Assembly: GCF_014297595.2 (NCBI RefSeq)
Contig: NZ_CP060414.2
Location: forward strand, 1,984,001-2,048,000
Direction: 5' to 3'
DNA from: Neisseria musculi
Lineage (GTDB): Bacteria; Pseudomonadota; Gammaproteobacteria; Burkholderiales; Neisseriaceae
DNA: 64,000 bases
Shown: positions 53,188 through 62,119 of the stretch, piece after piece
Layout of the letters: the number at the start of each line of letters is the position of its first letter
How positions within the stretch are numbered: the first letter of the stretch is position 1
The notes under the pieces: generated by a model
The model's database searches: none
Told to the model about the DNA's origin: nothing
The model's input: only the letters and a program-made list of their open reading frames with translations
Made by a program: the position numbers and the translations under genes

Positions 53188-55983
53188 TCAATGCGCCTCT
53201 TCCCAATTCCCCCCCACGCCCACTTCGGCGGCCAGCGGCACGTTTAGCCGGCCGTCTGCCACGCCAGCCATGATTTCGGGCAGTTTCTGCTTCACCAATT
53301 CCAATTCCGCTTCAGGCACTTCCAGCACCAACTCATCGTGCACCTGCATAATCAGGCGGCTTTGCAGGCCGTCTGAAACGAGCCAGTTGCGCACGTTTAT
53401 CATGGCGCGTTTGATGAGGTCGGAGGCGGTGCCCTGCATGGGGGCGTTGATGGCAGCGCGTTCGGCGCCGGCGCGCTGGTTGGCGTTGGCGGCGCGGATG
53501 TCGGGCAGGTAGAGGCGGCGGCCGAACAGGGTTTCTACATAGCCCTGCGCGGCGGCCTGCTCTTTGGTGCGCTGCATATAGTCGGCCACGCCGGGGTAGC
53601 GGGCGAAGTAGCGGTCGATAAAGTTTTTGGCAGAGAGATTATCGATGCCCAGCGATTTGGCCAGCCCGTATTGCCCCATGCCGTAGATCAGGCCGAAGTT
53701 GATGGTTTTGGCGTAGCGGCGCTGCTCGCTGCTGACGCTTTCGTGAGCCACGCCGAACACTTCGGCGGCGGTGCGGCGGTGCACGTCTTCGCCGTTTTGA
53801 AAGGCGGCCAGCAAGGTTTTGTCGCCGGAGAGGTGCGCCATGATGCGCAGTTCGATTTGCGAATAGTCGGCGGATACGATTACGCTGCCGGCAGGGGCGG
53901 TGAAGGCGCGGCGCACGCGGCGGCCTTCGGCGGTGCGGATGGGAATGTTTTGCAGGTTGGGGTTGCTGCTGGCGAGCCGGCCGGTGATGGCAACGGCCTG
54001 GGCATAAGTGGTGTGTACGCGGCCGGTTTGCGGGTTGATCATCTCGGGCAGTTTGTCGGTGTAGGTGGATTTGAGTTTGGCCAGGCCGCGGTTTTGCAGA
54101 ATGATTTTCGGCAGCGGGTAGTCGGGCGCGAGCTGTTCGAGCACGGCCTCATTGGTGGAAATGCCGCCGGAAGCGGTTTTTTTCAGCCCTTTGGTGGGAA
54201 TGCCCATGATGTGAAACAGAATTTCCTGCAATTGTTTGGGCGAGTTGAGGTTGAAAGGCTGGCCGGCGATTTGGTAGGCCTGCTGCTCGAGCTGCAACAG
54301 TCCGCTGCCGAGTTCGCGGCTTTGGCGGGCGAGTTCGCCCGGGTCGATCAATACGCCGTTGCGCTCCATCTCAAACAACACCTGCGCCACCGGCAGCTCC
54401 ATATTTTCATACATTTCAAGCTGTTCGGCATCCATGCGCGCTTTGAGCCAACTTTCGATGCGCAGGGCGAAATCGGCATCTTGGGCGGCATATTCGGCGG
54501 CCTGCTCCAACGCCACATCGGCAAAAGAAATCTGCTTCGCGCCTTTGCCGCACAGCGATTCATAAGTGATGGTGGGCAGGCCGAGCCAGCGGGAGGCCAA
54601 TTCATCGAGGCCGTGCCCCAAATGGCTTTCGAGAATATAAGAGGCGAGCATGGCATCGCCGGCAATGCCGTTCAAGGCAATGCCGTAGTTGGCGAAAATA
54701 TGTTGGTCGTATTTAAGGTTTTGGCCGGTTTTTTTGAGCGCGGCATTTTCCAGATGCGGTTTCAGGCGGCTTAAAACATTATTTAAATCAAGCTGCTCGG
54801 GCGCAGCGGTGGGGTTGTGCCCGAGCGGGATATACACCGCATCGCCCGGCACAAAAGCAATGCTGATGCCCACCAGCCGCGCATCCATCGGGTTGAGCGA
54901 GGTGGTTTCGGTGTCGATTCCGATGGATTCGGCTTGGGATAATCTGTCCAGCAGGGCGGCGAACTGGGCTTCGGCGGTAACCGCTTGGTAATCCAACACG
55001 GCAGGCGCGGGGGCAGTTTGCGGCAGGCCGTCTGAAAGGTTTTCAGACGGCCTCTCAGCCGCCAACGCTGCCTGTCCGCCGATATGGGCGGTGTCAAACA
55101 AATCTCCGCTGCCTTCGTGCATACGCTCTTGGGCTTCTTTCAGCCAGCTGCGGAAATTCAGGCGTTTGAATTCCACCGCCAGCTGCGCCCATTGCGGCGG
55201 GCGGCGGCGCAGGCTTTCGAGGCCGTCTGAAAGCTCGGCGTGCAGATCGACATCGGTTTTGATGGTAACCAGCCGGTAAGACAAGGGCAGTTGCGGCAGC
55301 GCGGCTTGCAGGTTTTCGCCCACTTTGCCTTTGATTTCGCCCGCGTGCGCCATCACGTTTTCGAGCGTTCCGTATTGCTCCAGCCATTTCGCCGCCGTTT
55401 TCGGGCCGCATTTCTCCACCCCCGGCACGTTGTCCACCTTGTCGCCCATCAGCGCGAGATAGTCGGTGATTTGGCCCGGGTGCACACCGAATTTGGCTTT
55501 TACGCCGTCAATATCCAGCGTTTCGTTGCTCATGGTGTTCACCAGCGTAACGTGTCCGCCCACCAACTGCGCCATATCTTTATCACCGGTGGACACCACC
55601 ACGTTCCAGCCCGCTGCTTCTCCCTGTTTGGCCAAGGTGCCGATAACATCATCGGCTTCCACATCGGGTACCACCAGCACCGGCCAGCCCATCAGCCGCA
55701 CCATTTCCGGCAGCATTTCCGCCTGCGGGCGCAACTCATCGGGCATCGGCGGGCGGGTGGCTTTGTAGTCGGGAAACATTTGGTGGCGGAAGTTTTTTCC
55801 TTTAGCATCAAACACCACCGCGCAATAGTCGTGCGCATAATCGGCGCGCAGGCGGCGCAGCATATTGAGCACGCCGTAGAGCGCGCCGGTGGGCGTGCCG
55901 TCAGGTGCGGTTAAGGGCGCCATCGCGTGAAAAGCGCGGTAGAGATAGGAAGAACCGTCAACGAGAAGCAGGGTTGGAATCAT
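53188..55983 (-). CDS. polA: DNA polymerase I
   Basis: 931 aa repair and Okazaki-fragment polymerase. N-terminal 5'-3' exonuclease (LLVDGSSYLYRAFHAMAP, VEADDVIGTLAKQ, STGDKDMAQLV), then a 3'-5' exonuclease domain with intact SIGIDTETTSLNPM and YAAQDADFA motifs, and a polymerase domain with SADYSQIELRIMAHLSGD, RRYAKTINFGLIYGMGQYG and QVHDELVLEVPE. An inter-domain linker carries a DUS read as RPSENLSDGL. Proofreading appears functional. Confidence 0.98.
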   Translation of the reverse strand: MIPTLLLVDGSSYLYRAFHAMAPLTAPDGTPTGALYGVLNMLRRLRADYAHDYCAVVFDAKGKNFRHQMFPDYKATRPPMPDELRPQAEMLPEMVRLMGWPVLVVPDVEADDVIGTLAKQGEAAGWNVVVSTGDKDMAQLVGGHVTLVNTMSNETLDIDGVKAKFGVHPGQITDYLALMGDKVDNVPGVEKCGPKTAAKWLEQYGTLENVMAHAGEIKGKVGENLQAALPQLPLSYRLVTIKTDVDLHAELSDGLESLRRRPPQWAQLAVEFKRLNFRSWLKEAQERMHEGSGDLFDTAHIGGQAALAAERPSENLSDGLPQTAPAPAVLDYQAVTAEAQFAALLDRLSQAESIGIDTETTSLNPMDARLVGISIAFVPGDAVYIPLGHNPTAAPEQLDLNNVLSRLKPHLENAALKKTGQNLKYDQHIFANYGIALNGIAGDAMLASYILESHLGHGLDELASRWLGLPTITYESLCGKGAKQISFADVALEQAAEYAAQDADFALRIESWLKARMDAEQLEMYENMELPVAQVLFEMERNGVLIDPGELARQSRELGSGLLQLEQQAYQIAGQPFNLNSPKQLQEILFHIMGIPTKGLKKTASGGISTNEAVLEQLAPDYPLPKIILQNRGLAKLKSTYTDKLPEMINPQTGRVHTTYAQAVAITGRLASSNPNLQNIPIRTAEGRRVRRAFTAPAGSVIVSADYSQIELRIMAHLSGDKTLLAAFQNGEDVHRRTAAEVFGVAHESVSSEQRRYAKTINFGLIYGMGQYGLAKSLGIDNLSAKNFIDRYFARYPGVADYMQRTKEQAAAQGYVETLFGRRLYLPDIRAANANQRAGAERAAINAPMQGTASDLIKRAMINVRNWLVSDGLQSRLIMQVHDELVLEVPEAELELVKQKLPEIMAGVADGRLNVPLAAEVGVGGNWEEAH

Positions 55984-56034
55984 GATATTCAGGCCGTCTG
56001 AAAAATAGAAAAAACAGAGGGGATTATAAAGGAA

Positions 56035-56064
56035 AAGGCCGTCTGAAAGGTTTCAGACGGCCTG
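56035..56064. terminator. DUS hairpin between polA and the riboswitch gene
   Basis: AAAGGCCGTCTGAAA and TTTCAGACGGCCTG with a 2-base loop. It lies upstream of both divergent genes, so an uptake or insulator role is more likely than termination of either. Confidence 0.5.
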
Positions 56065-56094
56065 TAACCTTGCATCAGGCAGGGTTTTTCGGCC

Positions 56095-56123
56095 TTGAGC
56101 CTCCGCGCAGGCCGCCTTATAAT
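56095..56123 (+). promoter_or_regulatory. Strong sigma-70 promoter of the manganese riboswitch gene
   Basis: TTGAGC (56095-56100) and a perfect TATAAT (56118-56123) with a 17-bp spacer, starting transcription about 20 bp before the aptamer. Confidence 0.7.
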
Positions 56124-56150
56124 CCGCCCTGCGCAAGCGCCTGCCGCCTG

Positions 56151-56280
56151 CGCCATCCCTTAAGGGAGTAGCCATCCGGCCCGTTCAGGCGGCCGGAACC
56201 GCTGTCAACACAATTGCCTTGCAGGCGTGGCAGCGGTATCTCCGCCCGCAACCGGAGACAGGAAAGACTTAAGGCACGCA
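56151..56280 (+). promoter_or_regulatory. yybP-ykoY manganese riboswitch
   Basis: Contains the two signature loops of this class, TTAAGGGAGTAGCCATC (56160-56176) and CTGTCAACACAATTGCC (56202-56218). A P1 helix closes CCTTAAG (56158-56164) with CTTAAGG (56268-56274). A GCGGGC/GCCCGC hairpin (about 56290-56324) before the gene could be the expression platform. The class senses Mn2+ and commonly precedes UPF0016 and MntP exporter genes, which fits the gene that follows. Confidence 0.8.
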
Positions 56281-56343
56281 AACCCCCGCGCGGGCGGTGT
56301 TTGCCGTGCTTTCGGTCTGCCCGCAACGGTTTGGGGTGTTTCA

Positions 56344-56916
56344 ATGGAAGCCTTTTTCTCTTCTGCCCTGGGCGTGGCCATCGCCGAAATCGGCGATAAA
56401 ACCCAACTGCTGGCCTTGTTTCTCGCCGCCCGTTTCGCCCGCAAAAACACGATTGCGGCGGGCATTTTCACCGCAACCCTGCTCAACCATGCCGTTTCTG
56501 CCGTGTTCGGCGTGTGGCTGGCACAAACCGTGCCGCCCGAAGTGATGAAATGGATTGTCGGCCTGAGCTTTATTGCGGTCGGCCTGTGGCTGCTTTTGCC
56601 CGACCCTCCCGGCGGCCCCGACAACCGCTGGCTGAAATACGGCGCGTTCGGCGCCACTGCGGCGCTGTTTTTTCTGGCCGAAATCGGTGATAAAACGCAG
56701 ATTGCCACCGTGCTTTTGGCTGCCCGATACCAAGAAATGTTCGGGGTGGTGGCAGGCAGCACACTCGGCCTGATGCTCGCCAGCCTGCCGGCGGTGTATC
56801 TGGGCGAAACACTGATGAAAAAAATCCCTCCCAAAGCCGTGCGCCTGTCTGCCTGCGCCCTTTTCTGCATTTTGGGCGCGGCAACCCTGGCCGGCGGCGG
56901 CATTTCCCTGCAATAA
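56344..56916 (+). CDS. UPF0016/GDT1 family manganese exporter
   Basis: 190 aa inner-membrane protein with six TM segments and the duplicated family motif: EIGDKTQLLALFLAARF in the first half and EIGDKTQIATVLLAARY in the second. The family exports Mn2+ (MneA-like) in other bacteria. ATG 56344 begins MEAFFSSALGVAIAEIGDKT; upstream Met codons fall in the riboswitch leader. Control by the upstream manganese riboswitch supports the assignment. Confidence 0.93.
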   Translation: MEAFFSSALGVAIAEIGDKTQLLALFLAARFARKNTIAAGIFTATLLNHAVSAVFGVWLAQTVPPEVMKWIVGLSFIAVGLWLLLPDPPGGPDNRWLKYGAFGATAALFFLAEIGDKTQIATVLLAARYQEMFGVVAGSTLGLMLASLPAVYLGETLMKKIPPKAVRLSACALFCILGAATLAGGGISLQ

Positions 56917-57188
56917 AGGCCGTCTGAACAATATTTTCCTGATGATTGCCGGTTGCGCCCTCAATTTTGCCCCCTGCCGAACACATAGTGTTGCCCTTCT
57001 CCGCCGAATGTTTCAGACGGCCCGTGCGCCTGATTGTAAAAACTTTACATCACTATAGGGGCGGATCAAACCGCTCAGAGCGGAATTGCCGCCGTTTGTT
57101 GGCCGCCAACCGGCCATAAAACACTTTTACAGACAATATGGTTATAATCCGCACCCTGCTGTTTCCGTATTCCATCACAACACATTAC

Positions 57189-57767
57189 ATGAAACCGTTT
57201 CTCTGCTGCATCGCCGCAGTTTTCACTGCATCGGCCGCCCTTCCCGCGCAGGCGGCAACCTATATCTGCAAAGACGGCGGCCGCGCCGTTTACTCCACCA
57301 TACGGCTCAATGCCGGCTGCACACTCTCGCAGATGGACGGCACCGTAACCCTGCCCGCCGGCGGCATCGCGCTCCCCGGCCAATCCGAAAACGCTTGGGA
57401 ATCCGAGCAGCCTGCCCACGACATCAAAATCGCGCCTTCCGCGCGCGACACCACCGTTACCAACACTGCCGAAGCCGCTTCGCCTTCGCTGCAGGTGAAA
57501 ATCCGCAACAATAAAGCGAAAAAGCAGACGCCGCGCAAACCGATTGTGGTGCCGCACATTACCGCCGCCCCTGCCAAACAGCAGCTTTCGCGCCATCAGA
57601 TTCTGCAAAACGAAATCCGTAATGAGCAAGCCGCGCTGGTGCGCGCCAACGCCCAGTTGAGCATTGCCAAGAAAAAAGGCGACAAAGCCAAAACCACACG
57701 CCTGCAGCAGGAAATCCGCGACCGCGAAGCCAGCATCCGCGCCATTCAGGCCGAGATGAAACGCTGA
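57189..57767 (+). CDS. Exported DUF4124-like protein with C-terminal coiled coil
   Basis: 192 aa. Signal peptide MKPFLCCIAAVFTASAALPA then QAATYICKDGGRAVYST, which fits the DUF4124 pattern of periplasmic proteins. A low-complexity middle follows, with a basic patch NNKAKKQTPRKP, and a helical end LQNEIRNEQAALVRANAQLS, then RLQQEIRDREASIRAIQAEM. Partners unknown. A DUS hairpin follows. Confidence 0.75.
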   Translation: MKPFLCCIAAVFTASAALPAQAATYICKDGGRAVYSTIRLNAGCTLSQMDGTVTLPAGGIALPGQSENAWESEQPAHDIKIAPSARDTTVTNTAEAASPSLQVKIRNNKAKKQTPRKPIVVPHITAAPAKQQLSRHQILQNEIRNEQAALVRANAQLSIAKKKGDKAKTTRLQQEIRDREASIRAIQAEMKR

Positions 57768-57786
57768 TGCGCGGTTGGTTTGACAA

Positions 57787-57826
57787 ACCGTCAGGCCGTC
57801 TGAAAACATTCAGACGGCCTGACGGT
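57787..57826 (+). terminator. Long DUS hairpin terminator
   Basis: DUS pair extended by ACCGTC and its complement to an 18-bp perfect stem with a 4-base loop, 20 bases after the coiled-coil gene. Confidence 0.85.
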
Positions 57827-57969
57827 TGATAAAGGCTTGGAAACACAGCAGCACTGCCCTATTGCCGCAAACCACCTGCTCCGTTACAGTTCGGCTGCAT
57901 CTTAATGCCGGCCTGCAGCCTGCCTGATGCCGGTTTCAACAACCGTCCGCTCCCCCCCTTTCGGGCTCC

Positions 57970-59856
57970 TTATTCTGCGTCTTTAAAACCGCGCTTCAAA
58001 TGCACCATCAATAATGCCACCGCTGCGGGGGTTACGCCGGAAATGCGGCCGGCCTGCCCCACGGTTTCGGGGCGGTGCAGGTTGAGCTTCTGCTGCACTT
58101 CTGCCGAGAGGCCTTTCACTTTGCCGTAGTCGATATGTGCGGGCAGCCTGAGCTGCTCCAAATCTTTACGGCTGCCGATTTCTTCGTTTTGGCGGTCGAT
58201 ATAGCCCTGGTATTTCACTTGGATTTCCACCTGCTCCGCCACATCGGCGGCCAGGTTTTCAGACGGCCGCGCGCCCGCCAGCGTCATCAGATCGGCGTAA
58301 CCGATATTGGGGCGGCGCAGCAGATCGTGCAGGCTGGCCTCGCGCGACAGTGTTTGGCCGAACACGCGCAGCTGCTCGCTTTCGGGCAGTTTCTGCGGCG
58401 TGTACCATGTGTTTTTCAGCCGCTGGATTTCGCGCTCGAGCTGTTCGCGCTTTTCGTTAAACGCCCGCCACTGGGCTTCGCAAACCAGCCCGAGGCGGCG
58501 GCCGGTTTCCGTGAGCCGCATATCGGCATTGTCTTCGCGCAACTGCAGGCGGTATTCGGCGCGGCTGGTAAACATGCGGTAAGGCTCGTTTACGCCTTGG
58601 GTAATCAAATCGTCCACCAACACGCCCAGATAAGCCTGCCCGCGCTGCAGCAGCAGCGGTTCTTGTTCGCGCACATACTGCACGGCGTTTGCGCCGGCCA
58701 GCAGGCCTTGTGCCGCCGCTTCTTCGTAGCCTGTGGTGCCGTTGATCTGGCCGGCGAAAAACAGGCCGGCAACGGTTTTGGTTTCCAGGCTGGCTTTGAG
58801 GTTGCGCGGGTCGAAATAATCGTATTCGATGGCGTAGCCGGGGCGCAGGATATGGGCGTTTTCCAAGCCTTTCATGCTGCGCACCAGCGCCAGTTGGATG
58901 TCGAACGGCAGGCTGGTGGAGATGCCGTTGGGGTAGTATTCGTGAGTGGCGAGCCCTTCGGGCTCGAGAAAAATCTGGTGGCTTTCTTTATCGGCAAAGC
59001 GGTTGATTTTGTCTTCTATCGAGGGGCAGTAACGCGGCCCGGTGCCTTCGATTTTGCCGGTAAACATCGGGCTGCGGCTGAAACCCGAGCGGATAATCTC
59101 GTGGGTGTGCAGATTGGTGTGGGTAATCCAGCAGGAAACCTGGCGCGGATGCATGGCAGCGCTGCCGCGCACGGAAAACACCGGCACAGGCGTATCACCG
59201 GGCTGTTCGGCGAGTTGTGAGAAATCGATGGTGCGCCCGTCTATGCGCGGCGGCGTGCCGGTTTTCAGACGGCCCTGCGGCAGGCTAAGCTCTTTCAGAC
59301 GGCCCGACAACCCCTGCGCGGCAGGGTCGCCGGCGCGGCCGCCGGCATAGTTTTGCAGGCCGATATGGATTTTGCCGGCCAGAAACGTGCCGGCGGTCAA
59401 TACCACCGCGCGGGCTTTGAATTCCACGCCCATCTCGGTTTTCACGCCCGCTGCGTGGCTGCCCTCCAGCGTGATGTCTTCCACCGACTGTTGGAAAATT
59501 TCGAGATTCGGCTGGTTTTCGAGCATACCGCGTATGGCCGCTTTATAGAGAATGCGGTCGGCCTGCACGCGGGTGGCGCGCACCGCCGAGCCTTTGCTGG
59601 CGTTAAGGCGGCGGAACTGGATGCCGCTCTTATCGGCAGCCAGCGCCATTGCGCCGCCCAGCGCATCGACTTCGCGCACCAAATGGCCTTTGCCGATGCC
59701 GCCGACAGAGGGGTTGCACGACATTTGGCCGAGGGTTTCGATATTGTGGGTGAGCAGCAGGGTTTGCGCGCCCATGCGGGCGGCAGCCAGCGCGGCTTCG
59801 GTGCCGGCATGGCCGCCGCCGACCACGATTACATCGTAGGTTTTGGGGTAAATCAT
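57970..59856 (-). CDS. mnmG: tRNA uridine 5-carboxymethylaminomethyl modification enzyme MnmG
   Basis: 628 aa FAD/NAD enzyme (GidA) that with MnmE modifies U34 of certain tRNAs. FAD-binding [20 protein letters not shown] at the start, the Cys-containing [19 protein letters not shown], the second signature [20 protein letters not shown], and the helical C-terminal domain ([11 protein letters not shown]) that binds MnmE. Several in-frame DUS (SGRLKE, GRLKTG, RPSENL). rsmG, its usual neighbour, is elsewhere. Confidence 0.97.
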   Translation of the reverse strand: MIYPKTYDVIVVGGGHAGTEAALAAARMGAQTLLLTHNIETLGQMSCNPSVGGIGKGHLVREVDALGGAMALAADKSGIQFRRLNASKGSAVRATRVQADRILYKAAIRGMLENQPNLEIFQQSVEDITLEGSHAAGVKTEMGVEFKARAVVLTAGTFLAGKIHIGLQNYAGGRAGDPAAQGLSGRLKELSLPQGRLKTGTPPRIDGRTIDFSQLAEQPGDTPVPVFSVRGSAAMHPRQVSCWITHTNLHTHEIIRSGFSRSPMFTGKIEGTGPRYCPSIEDKINRFADKESHQIFLEPEGLATHEYYPNGISTSLPFDIQLALVRSMKGLENAHILRPGYAIEYDYFDPRNLKASLETKTVAGLFFAGQINGTTGYEEAAAQGLLAGANAVQYVREQEPLLLQRGQAYLGVLVDDLITQGVNEPYRMFTSRAEYRLQLREDNADMRLTETGRRLGLVCEAQWRAFNEKREQLEREIQRLKNTWYTPQKLPESEQLRVFGQTLSREASLHDLLRRPNIGYADLMTLAGARPSENLAADVAEQVEIQVKYQGYIDRQNEEIGSRKDLEQLRLPAHIDYGKVKGLSAEVQQKLNLHRPETVGQAGRISGVTPAAVALLMVHLKRGFKDAE

Positions 59857-59902
59857 GATGTCGGATACGTTGAAAAAACAGTATGGTTATATGATGCGCT
59901 TT

Positions 59903-59933
59903 CAAGGCCGTCTGAACCTTTCAGACGGCCTTG
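59903..59933 (-). terminator. DUS inverted-repeat terminator after yebC
   Basis: CAAGGCCGTCTGAA and TTCAGACGGCCTTG with a 3-base loop, 30 bases past the yebC stop and upstream of mnmG. Confidence 0.8.
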
Positions 59934-59962
59934 TCTGTAAAAACAACGGCAGGCCTGCCCGC

Positions 59963-60691
59963 TTATTCGAAATTCAACACGGCAGAAGTGTAAACGTTTT
60001 GCACATCGTCCAAATCTTCGAGCGCATCGATGAGCTTCTGCATTTTATCGGCATCTTCGCCGCTCAGCTCGGTTTCGTTTTGCGCGCGCATGGTAACGTC
60101 GCCGTCTTCCGATTGGAAACCTGCCCCTTCGAGCGCGGCTTTCACGCCCGCCCAATCGTTGGGGGCGGTGATCACTTCGATGGAGCCGTCGTCGTTGGCC
60201 ACCACGTCTTGCGCACCGGCTTCCAGCGCAGCTTCCATCAGCGCATCTTCGTCTGTTTCCGGCGCAAACAGCAGATAGCCCTGATGCACGAAATTGAAGG
60301 CCACGCAGCCGTCTGTGCCGAGGTTGCCGCCGTTTTTGTTGAAAGCATGGCGCACATCGGCCACGGTACGGGTTTTGTTGTCGGTGAGGCAGTCCACCAT
60401 CAGCGCGGCACCGCCGATACCGTAGCCCTCGTAGCGCAGCTCGGTGTATTCCACGCCTTCCAGATTGCCGGTGCCTTTGTCGATGGCGCGTTGGATGTTG
60501 TCTTTGGGCATATTGTTGCCGGTGGCCTTGTCCACCGCCAGGCGCAGGCGCGGGTTGGATGCAGGGTCGCCGCCGCCCATTCTGGCGGCAACGGTGATTT
60601 CTTTGATCAAGCGCGTGAAGATTTTGCCGCGTTTGGCATCCTGACGGCTTTTACGGTGTTGGATATTCGCCCATTTGCTGTGGCCGGCCAT
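59963..60691 (-). CDS. yebC: YebC/TACO1 family protein
   Basis: 242 aa protein of the YebC family, described as DNA-binding regulator and more recently as a translation factor for polyproline stretches. It has the invariant start [52 protein letters not shown] and the [17 protein letters not shown] region. It is followed by mnmG in the same orientation after a DUS terminator. Confidence 0.96.
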   Translation of the reverse strand: MAGHSKWANIQHRKSRQDAKRGKIFTRLIKEITVAARMGGGDPASNPRLRLAVDKATGNNMPKDNIQRAIDKGTGNLEGVEYTELRYEGYGIGGAALMVDCLTDNKTRTVADVRHAFNKNGGNLGTDGCVAFNFVHQGYLLFAPETDEDALMEAALEAGAQDVVANDDGSIEVITAPNDWAGVKAALEGAGFQSEDGDVTMRAQNETELSGEDADKMQKLIDALEDLDDVQNVYTSAVLNFE

Positions 60692-60950
60692 GATTTTCCT
60701 TTCAGTTTCTCAATTTTTGCAACCGGCCGGTGGCGGCCGGTTATTTTTAAAGGCCGCTATTTTAGCATAACCGTGAATCTGCATATTTCCGATAAGGCCG
60801 GGCAATGCCGTCCGGTACGCAAAGTGCAGCACCCGCAGCAAAAACGTGCGGCTTCACCGGGCTGGAGCGCATGTTCAAGCACCGGCCTTGATTTCAGACG
60901 GCCTGTAACCATATTGGAGCCATCTGAAAAACCGATCAGGAAACGTTTTT

Positions 60951-61868
60951 ATGACAACCCTACCCTCTGCCGCAAGCGCCCGCAGTGCCGATTGCCGCAC
61001 CCGTTTTATTTTCGACAATATGCCCGTGCGCGGCCAGCACGTGCGCCTGGAAGGCGTATGGCGGCACATCGCCGGCCAGAAACGCTACCCTGCCGCCATC
61101 CGCCGCGCCTTGGGCGAGCTGCTGGCTGCCGGTGCGCTGCTTTCGAGCAACCTGAAAACCGAAGGCACGCTGATTATGCAGGTGCAGGGGCAGGGCCGTC
61201 TGAAAATGCTGGTGGTGGAAGCCACATCTGCCGGCACCTGCCGCGCCACTGCCCGATGGGACACGCAGTCGGTCATCAACGATGATGAAAACCTGCACAG
61301 CCTGCTGGGCGGAAACGGCATTTTTGCGATTACCCTGCAACCGCAAGAGGGCGAACCGTGGCAGGGGGTGGTTCCGCTCGAGGGCGAGGGCATTGCGCAA
61401 ATGCTGATGAACTATATGAAACGCTCGGAACAGCTCGACACCCGCATCACGCTGGCCGCTTCCGATGAAGCCTGCGGCGGCCTGCTGGTGCAGCGTCTGC
61501 CCGAGTCCGCCCCCGATCCCGAATCTTGGGAACACGTTGGCACGCTCGTGCAAACCGTGAGCGCAAAAGAGCTGGTACAGTTAGACGCGCACAGCCTGCT
61601 TTACCGCCTGTTCCACCAAACCCCGCCGCGCGTGTTTGATGCCGAGCCCATCGAATTTGCCTGCACCTGCTCGCGCGGCAAGGTCAGCGATATGCTGCTG
61701 ATGCTGGGCGGCGAAGAAGTCGGCTCGGTTTTGGAAGAACAAGGCAGCGTGGAAATCGACTGCGATTTCTGCAGCGCCCGCTATGTGTTTGACGAAACCG
61801 ACATCAGCGCGCTGTTCGGCACGGATCCTGCCGCCGCCGTGTGCAGCGGAGGGGCGCGGGTTCAATAA
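60951..61868 (+). CDS. hslO: Redox-regulated chaperone Hsp33
   Basis: 305 aa cytosolic holdase activated by oxidative unfolding. The zinc-binding cysteines are in FACTCSRGKV and, about 30 residues later, IDCDFCSARYVF, matching the CxC...CxxC switch. The N-terminal domain has RFIFDNMPVRGQHVRLEG and TLIMQVQGQGRLKMLVVEA. Confidence 0.95.
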   Translation: MTTLPSAASARSADCRTRFIFDNMPVRGQHVRLEGVWRHIAGQKRYPAAIRRALGELLAAGALLSSNLKTEGTLIMQVQGQGRLKMLVVEATSAGTCRATARWDTQSVINDDENLHSLLGGNGIFAITLQPQEGEPWQGVVPLEGEGIAQMLMNYMKRSEQLDTRITLAASDEACGGLLVQRLPESAPDPESWEHVGTLVQTVSAKELVQLDAHSLLYRLFHQTPPRVFDAEPIEFACTCSRGKVSDMLLMLGGEEVGSVLEEQGSVEIDCDFCSARYVFDETDISALFGTDPAAAVCSGGARVQ

Positions 61869-61886
61869 TGCCAAAAACCGTTGGGG

Positions 61887-61915
61887 GTCGTCTGAAACAG
61901 CTTTCAGACGGCCTT
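61887..61915 (+). terminator. Degenerate DUS hairpin after hslO
   Basis: GGTCGTCTGAAA and TTTCAGACGGCC with a C-to-T change in the first arm, 20 bases after hslO and followed by TTTG. Confidence 0.7.
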
Positions 61916-61983
61916 TGCCTTTCAAGTCAACTTGTCGCCTGAGATCTTTGCAAAATCCCTTTCAGCATCTTAAAACCTCTGCG

Positions 61984-62060
61984 CCATGCTCGGGCTTGAC
62001 CCGAGCATCTTTTCGTTTCAAAAGAAATAACAGATACCCGCGTCAAGCCCGGGTATGACG
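61984..62060. repeat. Paired CGGGCTTGACCCG palindromic element, best copy
   Basis: CATGCTCGGGCTTGACCCGA then GCATCT at 61984, and AGATACCCGCGTCAAGCCCG then GGTATGACG to 62060, facing each other about 25 bp apart, between the convergent hslO and permease genes. Confidence 0.85.
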
Positions 62061-62119
62061 GAACATAAATCAATTCAGGATGAAAACGTATTTTCCCAAG
62101 GCCTCCGGCTGCGTGGCTT

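Noticed and set aside
57952..57958. C7 homopolymer as a phase-variation tract
   Set aside because: Lies beyond the 3' end of mnmG, not in a coding start or promoter.
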